Shown: positions 60,382-64,000 of the stretch, piece by piece | Position numbering within the stretch: the stretch's first letter is position 1 | Layout of the letters: every line of letters begins with the position of its first letter | Origin: Methanoculleus methanifontis | GTDB lineage: Archaea > Halobacteriota > Methanomicrobia > Methanomicrobiales > Methanoculleaceae | Direction: 5' to 3' | DNA: 64,000 nucleotides | NCBI RefSeq assembly: GCF_030464365.1 | Contig: NZ_VCYI01000005.1 | Span: forward strand, 62,001-126,000 | The notes under the pieces: model-generated | What the model was told of the DNA's origin: nothing | What the model saw: only the letters and a program-made list of their open reading frames with translations | Databases searched by the model: none | Made by a program: the position numbers and the translations under genes

Positions 60382-61518
60382 TCATTCCTTCTCCCGCAGT
60401 TCCATCACCCGCAGAACGTCCGTCCGGGTCACGATCCCGACCAGGTCGCCATCAGCGACCACCGGGATCCTCCCGATGTTCTGGCCGGTTATGATCCGGA
60501 GCGCGTCGATGAGCGACGCCGACGGCGGGAGGGTGGTCGGGTTCCGGGTCATGACGTCGCGCACCTGCATCGCTTCCCGGTCGATCGGCGAGGTCTTGTG
60601 GATGTCGGCGAGGGCGACGATCCCCACAAGCGACCCCCGCTCCATCACGGGAAAACCGAGGTGCTTTGTCTCATACATCATCTCCACCACCCGGGGCAGC
60701 GGCATCGTCGGCTCGACGGTAGTTACAGGACTGCTCATCGCGTCCGCCACCGTGACGTCCTGCAGCAGGATGTTGTAGCGGAGGGAGGTGGCCTCCTGGT
60801 TCGCCCCGATGTAGATGAAGAAGGCGATGAGGATCAGGATCGGGTTCAAGAGCAGGAACCCGACGAGCCCGAAGAGGACGGCAAACCCCTTCCCGACGTC
60901 GGCGGCGATCCGGGTCGCCCGGGAGAGCGGCATCCGGCGGGCGAGCCATGCCCGCAGCACCCGCCCGCCGTCCATCGGAAACGCCGGGAGGAGATTGAAC
61001 CCGAAGAGCAGGACGTTCAGGAGCCCCAGGTAGCCGAAGGTGAAGATCAGGACGCCGGCGACCCCCGGGTCCAGATTGATCGCCGCAACGACGTAGACGA
61101 GGGCGGAGGAGACGATGCCGACCCCAAGGCTCGTCAGCGGCCCCGCGAGCGCCATGGGGAGCTCGATCTTCGGGTCCGGCATCGTCTCCTCCATCTGGGA
61201 GACGCCGCCGAGGATGAGAAGCGTGATGCTGTGGATCTCGATCCCCTTCGCCTTCGCGATGAGCGAGTGGGCCATCTCGTGGATGAAGACGCCGAAGAAG
61301 AGGCCGAGCGCCACGACGGTCCCGAGGATGTAGGGGTTGAACCCCGCCGTGATCAGCGTCATGTCGATCGGAACACCGAAGAGGACCGCGATCAACTCGG
61401 TCGTGAGCACGATCTGGCTCCCGATGATCCAGGCGAAGAGGGGGATCACCAGAAGGAAACTCCAGTGCAGTTTGACCGGTATTCCGGCCAGGTTTCCAAT
61501 CTGTAGCGACGCTTCCAT
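60382..61518 (-). CDS. Site-2 protease with C-terminal CBS pair
   Basis: A 378-residue M50 intramembrane metalloprotease. The zinc motif HEMAH is at residues 80-84, and the third ligand lies in LLPAFPMDGGRVLRAWLARR. A CBS-domain pair follows at about 255-375 (TVADAMSSPVTTVEPTMPLP, VRDVMTRNPTTLPPSASL). CBS pairs sense adenine nucleotides, so cleavage may follow energy state. Many archaea carry this fusion, and the solved Methanocaldococcus S2P is a family relative. ATG 61518 follows a TATA region shared with the divergent PRC-barrel gene. Confidence 0.93.
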   Translation of the reverse strand: MEASLQIGNLAGIPVKLHWSFLLVIPLFAWIIGSQIVLTTELIAVLFGVPIDMTLITAGFNPYILGTVVALGLFFGVFIHEMAHSLIAKAKGIEIHSITLLILGGVSQMEETMPDPKIELPMALAGPLTSLGVGIVSSALVYVVAAINLDPGVAGVLIFTFGYLGLLNVLLFGFNLLPAFPMDGGRVLRAWLARRMPLSRATRIAADVGKGFAVLFGLVGFLLLNPILILIAFFIYIGANQEATSLRYNILLQDVTVADAMSSPVTTVEPTMPLPRVVEMMYETKHLGFPVMERGSLVGIVALADIHKTSPIDREAMQVRDVMTRNPTTLPPSASLIDALRIITGQNIGRIPVVADGDLVGIVTRTDVLRVMELREKE

Positions 61519-61529
61519 AAGAAAGAGTA

Positions 61530-61558
61530 TCTTTTTATCATTTATAGTAATATACCTT
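61530..61558. promoter_or_regulatory. Shared divergent promoter region (CBS protease / PRC-barrel gene)
   Basis: An AT-rich block contains TTTATAGT on the plus strand, about 26 nt before ATG 61571. Its complement CTATAAAT is placed similarly before the minus-strand ATG at 61518. Both transcripts would be leaderless or nearly so. Confidence 0.5.
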
Positions 61559-61570
61559 CAGAGGATACCG

Positions 61571-61834
61571 ATGAGAACACAGATCACAGAGATGTTCGGG
61601 TTACGCGTCTATACCGACAGGGCTGTCTTTATCGGGAATGTTGACGATGTCGTACTCGACGTGGACCAGAAGAAGATCGACGCCCTTGCAGTCGGCGAGC
61701 TCAACCCCGAGATCGGAGAGGTGAAAGGCTACACCGGGCTGCAGATACCCTTCCGCATCGTGAAGAGTGTCGGCGATATCGTCATCGTCCGCCACATTCC
61801 CGGGCTCTTCAAGTCCCCGACCAAAGAAGACTGA
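61571..61834 (+). CDS. Small PRC-barrel domain protein
   Basis: An 87-residue single-domain PRC barrel: FGLRVYTDRAVFIGNVDDVVLDVDQK through GYTGLQIPFRIVKSVGDIVIVRH. Small stand-alone PRC-barrel proteins are widespread in euryarchaea, and the related CdpB proteins act in cell division in haloarchaea. Whether this one does so is inference. GAGGAT precedes ATG 61571. The longer open frame from 61337 is antisense to the protease gene. The Thg1-like gene follows after 5 nt, probably in the same operon. Confidence 0.82.
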   Translation: MRTQITEMFGLRVYTDRAVFIGNVDDVVLDVDQKKIDALAVGELNPEIGEVKGYTGLQIPFRIVKSVGDIVIVRHIPGLFKSPTKED

Positions 61835-61839
61835 CCACG

Positions 61840-62601
61840 ATGTCCGGGGCTCCCTGTCGATACAATATGGATACCGGGGATCGCGAGATCTTCTCGAACC
61901 TCACGATCTTCCCCCCCGTTTTTGTCCGGCTCGACGGCCGAGCCTTCCACCGCCTGACACGTGCGCTCAACCTCAAAAAACCGTTCGATCCCGCCTTCAA
62001 CGAGAGCATGCGGTCGGTCTGCCGCTACCTCCTCATGGGGAGCGGTCTCTCTCCCGCGTTCGCCTACACCTTCTCCGACGAGATCAGCCTCTACTTCCCG
62101 ACGCTGCCGTTCTCGGGGCGCGTGGAGAAACTCGACTCCGTGACCGCCGCGGTCGCGGCGAGCAAACTCACGATCGAACTCGGGTCTGCCGAACCGCTTG
62201 CGTTCGACGCCCGGACGATCCCCGCGGCGGGGGAGTTTGCGGTCGAGTACCTGATCTCGCGGCAGAACGAGGCGTGGCGAAACCACATCAACGCCTACTG
62301 CCAGAACGCGCTGATCGAGGAGGGGATGACCTCCCGTCAGGCTGCCGCGGCGCTCCGGGGGATGCAGTCCGGGGCGCTGCACGAGATGATGTTCGAGCGG
62401 GGCATCAACCTGGCGGAGACGCCGGCCTGGCAGCGGCGGGGAACGCTCCTCTATCGTGAAGAGTGCATAAAAGAGGGGTATAACCCCCTTACGGGGGAGA
62501 CTGTGCAGGCTGCAAGAACCTGCATCCGGGAACCGGAGGAGACGCCTCTCTTCTCCACCCCGGAGGGCGAGGCGCTGATCCGGTCACTCACCGGCGCGTG
62601 A
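61840..62601 (+). CDS. Thg1-like protein (3'-5' nucleotidyltransferase)
   Basis: A 253-residue member of the tRNAHis guanylyltransferase superfamily, which adds nucleotides in the 3'-to-5' direction. The catalytic region shows FVRLDGRAFHRLT (metal-binding Asp 32) and YTFSDEISLYF (second acidic pair). RNHINAYCQNALIEEG and the C-terminal YREECIKEGYNP also fit. Archaeal members mostly repair 5'-truncated tRNAs in a template-dependent way. ATG 61840 is used, and ATG 61867 is possible. Its 3' end overlaps the convergent ileS gene by 18 nt. Confidence 0.87.
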   Translation: MSGAPCRYNMDTGDREIFSNLTIFPPVFVRLDGRAFHRLTRALNLKKPFDPAFNESMRSVCRYLLMGSGLSPAFAYTFSDEISLYFPTLPFSGRVEKLDSVTAAVAASKLTIELGSAEPLAFDARTIPAAGEFAVEYLISRQNEAWRNHINAYCQNALIEEGMTSRQAAAALRGMQSGALHEMMFERGINLAETPAWQRRGTLLYREECIKEGYNPLTGETVQAARTCIREPEETPLFSTPEGEALIRSLTGA

Positions 62602-64000
62602 GATGCCGATCCGCATCTGCACGCCTTCCACGTCCCAGTCCTTCTCGAGGGCGAAGGGCCCTGCCGATCTCTCACTGCTACGGCGGACGGTGAGGGTTGC
62701 CGCCCGCACCTCGCCGGCGATCTCCTTCTGCCACTCCTCGGTCGCGATCAGCGAGGCCACCCGCTCGTCGGCGACACCCACGGCTGCGACGATGAAGTCG
62801 TCGACGTTCAGGTCGAGCTGGCGGCGCATCTCCTGGACCCGCCGTATCACCTCGCGGGCGTACCCTTCGGCCTCCAACGCCGGCGTGAGGGTGACGTCGA
62901 CGTAGACCGTCGCGTCCTTCATGGGCGCGGCAAAGACCCCCTCGGGGAGGGCTTCCGCGAAGGTGACATGGCGCTCTGTGATCTCGTAACCGTCGAGCTG
63001 GGCCTTTCCATCCCGCTCGATCGCGGCCTTCAGGGCGGTGCCGTCTGCGTTCTCTATCAGCGCCTTGACCTTCGGCCCTTCCTTCCCGAACTCCGGCCCG
63101 ATCGCGCGCATCACCGGTTCGGCCTTCCAGAGGATCCGGTCCCAGGTCCCGGTGACGACCCTGACCGTCCGGGTGTTCGCCCGGCTCAGGGCGAGGTCGT
63201 TCAACCCCTCAAGACCCCTCCTCACCTCGCTACTTCCCGTGACCACGACCGTCTCGGAGACCGGCCAGCGGAGTTTCCGTCGCCCATTTTGCCGGGCGGT
63301 GGCGACCGCGTCGTCGAACGACTGGACGATCTCCATCTCTGCCTCAAGGCGCTGGTCGATCAGGGTGCCGTCCGCCGCCGGCCAGTCGAGCATATGGGCG
63401 CTCTCCGGGTCGCCTGCGAGGCGGAGGTTCTGGTAGATCTCCTCGGCGATATGGGGGGTGAACGGCGCAAGGAGCGCGGTCAGGCGGCGCATGACGTAAT
63501 AGACGGTCTCGTAGGCGTACCGCTTCTCCATTGAGTCCTCTTCGAGCCACATCCTCGGCCGGACGAGCTGGACGTACCAACGGGAGAGATCCTCGAGGAT
63601 GAAGGAGGCAAGCGCCCGCGTCACCCTGTGGAGGTGGTACTCCTGCATCTCCCCGCTCGTCGTCCGGGCGAGCGAGTTTACCCGGGAGATTATCCAGCGG
63701 TCTTCCTCAGGCATATCCCTGATATGCGACCGGACGAACGAGTCGTCCCAGCGACCTCCGGCGGATGCCGGCTCGAACGAGTCGAGAACCATGTAGGGGA
63801 GCGGGAACCGGTAGACGTTCCAGAGGATGTTGAGCGTCCGGTGGATGGTCTTGACGCTGTCCCAGTTGAACTTCATGTCGTCCCAGGGAGCGTTCGCCCA
63901 GAGGACGTAGAACCGCAGGACATCGACGCCGAACTGGTTCATCACCTCTTCAGGCGTCACCACGTTGCCGAGACTCTTGCTCATCTTGCGCCCCTCGGCG
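62584..64000 (-). CDS. ileS: Isoleucyl-tRNA synthetase, C-terminal part (runs off right edge)
   Basis: The visible 471 residues are the C-terminal portion of a class I synthetase that charges tRNA-Ile. The KMSKS catalytic loop appears at the very edge as GRKMSKSLGNVV. Next come the anticodon-binding helical domain (FYVLWANAPWDDMKF, RYAYETVYYVMRRLTALLAPFTPHIAEEIYQN) and the C-terminal editing-side region with RKLRWPVSE and VRRVQEMRRQLDLNVDDFI. The archaeal/eukaryal type is about 1,060 residues, so more than half lies beyond 64000. No internal stop or frameshift is seen. Confidence 0.93.
   Translation of the reverse strand, partial: AEGRKMSKSLGNVVTPEEVMNQFGVDVLRFYVLWANAPWDDMKFNWDSVKTIHRTLNILWNVYRFPLPYMVLDSFEPASAGGRWDDSFVRSHIRDMPEEDRWIISRVNSLARTTSGEMQEYHLHRVTRALASFILEDLSRWYVQLVRPRMWLEEDSMEKRYAYETVYYVMRRLTALLAPFTPHIAEEIYQNLRLAGDPESAHMLDWPAADGTLIDQRLEAEMEIVQSFDDAVATARQNGRRKLRWPVSETVVVTGSSEVRRGLEGLNDLALSRANTRTVRVVTGTWDRILWKAEPVMRAIGPEFGKEGPKVKALIENADGTALKAAIERDGKAQLDGYEITERHVTFAEALPEGVFAAPMKDATVYVDVTLTPALEAEGYAREVIRRVQEMRRQLDLNVDDFIVAAVGVADERVASLIATEEWQKEIAGEVRAATLTVRRSSERSAGPFALEKDWDVEGVQMRIGISRAGE

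Overview
The window looks like a chromosome segment of a methanogenic archaeon of the Methanomicrobiales, most like Methanoculleus. This is an inference from gene content and style: an anaerobic corrinoid operon, archaeal lipid (geranylgeranyl) reductase with its ferredoxin, MptE-type pterin kinase, an archaeal Thg1-like protein, an archaellin-like prepilin, S2P proteases, TATA-type promoters with several apparently leaderless genes, and GC-rich codon use. Roughly 57 protein genes and one tRNA are supported.

Layout. 1-5.1 kb: an edge gene, a Sm_multidrug_ex membrane protein, a stand-alone Cache sensor, a secreted sugar-dehydrogenase-like beta-propeller and a soluble PAS histidine kinase. 5.2-8.4 kb: two DNA methyltransferases without a nuclease, a truncated IS5-type transposase and a repeat cluster. 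8.4-14.1 kb: a tight corrin-ring operon, cbiT-L-F-G-H-C-D-E, all on the minus strand with every junction overlapping. 14.2-24.6 kb: ferredoxin plus geranylgeranyl reductase, TrkA, RNase HII, an S2P/PDZ protease, an orphan substrate-binding lipoprotein, slipin plus NfeD, an archaellin-like protein, a PAP2 phosphatase and a possible nuclease-fold protein.

24.8-32.3 kb: a MacB-like ABC exporter locus (secreted Ig-like protein, ATPase, two permeases) and a second copy of its first two genes without permeases, separated by a bacterio-opsin-activator-type regulator. 32.4-45 kb: Mn-pyrophosphatase with regulatory domains, a flavin disulfide oxidoreductase, DinB polymerase, SDH-type protease, HNH protein, TPR protein, MerR/GyrI regulator, GH13 glycosidase and a second FAD reductase. 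45-51.4 kb: a radical SAM-HhH protein, two paralogous PRC-barrel proteins with 2 and 3 copies of a roughly 60-residue repeat, a B12-binding-type radical SAM protein and a zinc-ribbon protein. 51.4-55.3 kb: an ABC-2 exporter whose permease is fused to a PrsW-like intramembrane protease. 55.7-64 kb: tRNA-Lys(CTT), a TrkA-N/DHH/DHHA1 protein with mptE, a second radical SAM-HhH protein, a 260-bp element with terminal inverted repeats, an S2P-CBS protease sharing a promoter region with a PRC-barrel protein, a Thg1-like protein and the C-terminal part of ileS running off the edge.

Intergenic regions carry a dispersed GC-rich inverted-repeat family (6.3, 8.1, 34.0-34.3 and 58.0 kb) plus a related 46-bp tandem array. 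I found no intact new defence or biosynthetic system. The strongest unusual signals are the PrsW-ABC fusion, the split or duplicated Ig-like/ABC cassette, the PRC/repeat paralogs, the TIR element and the repeat family.
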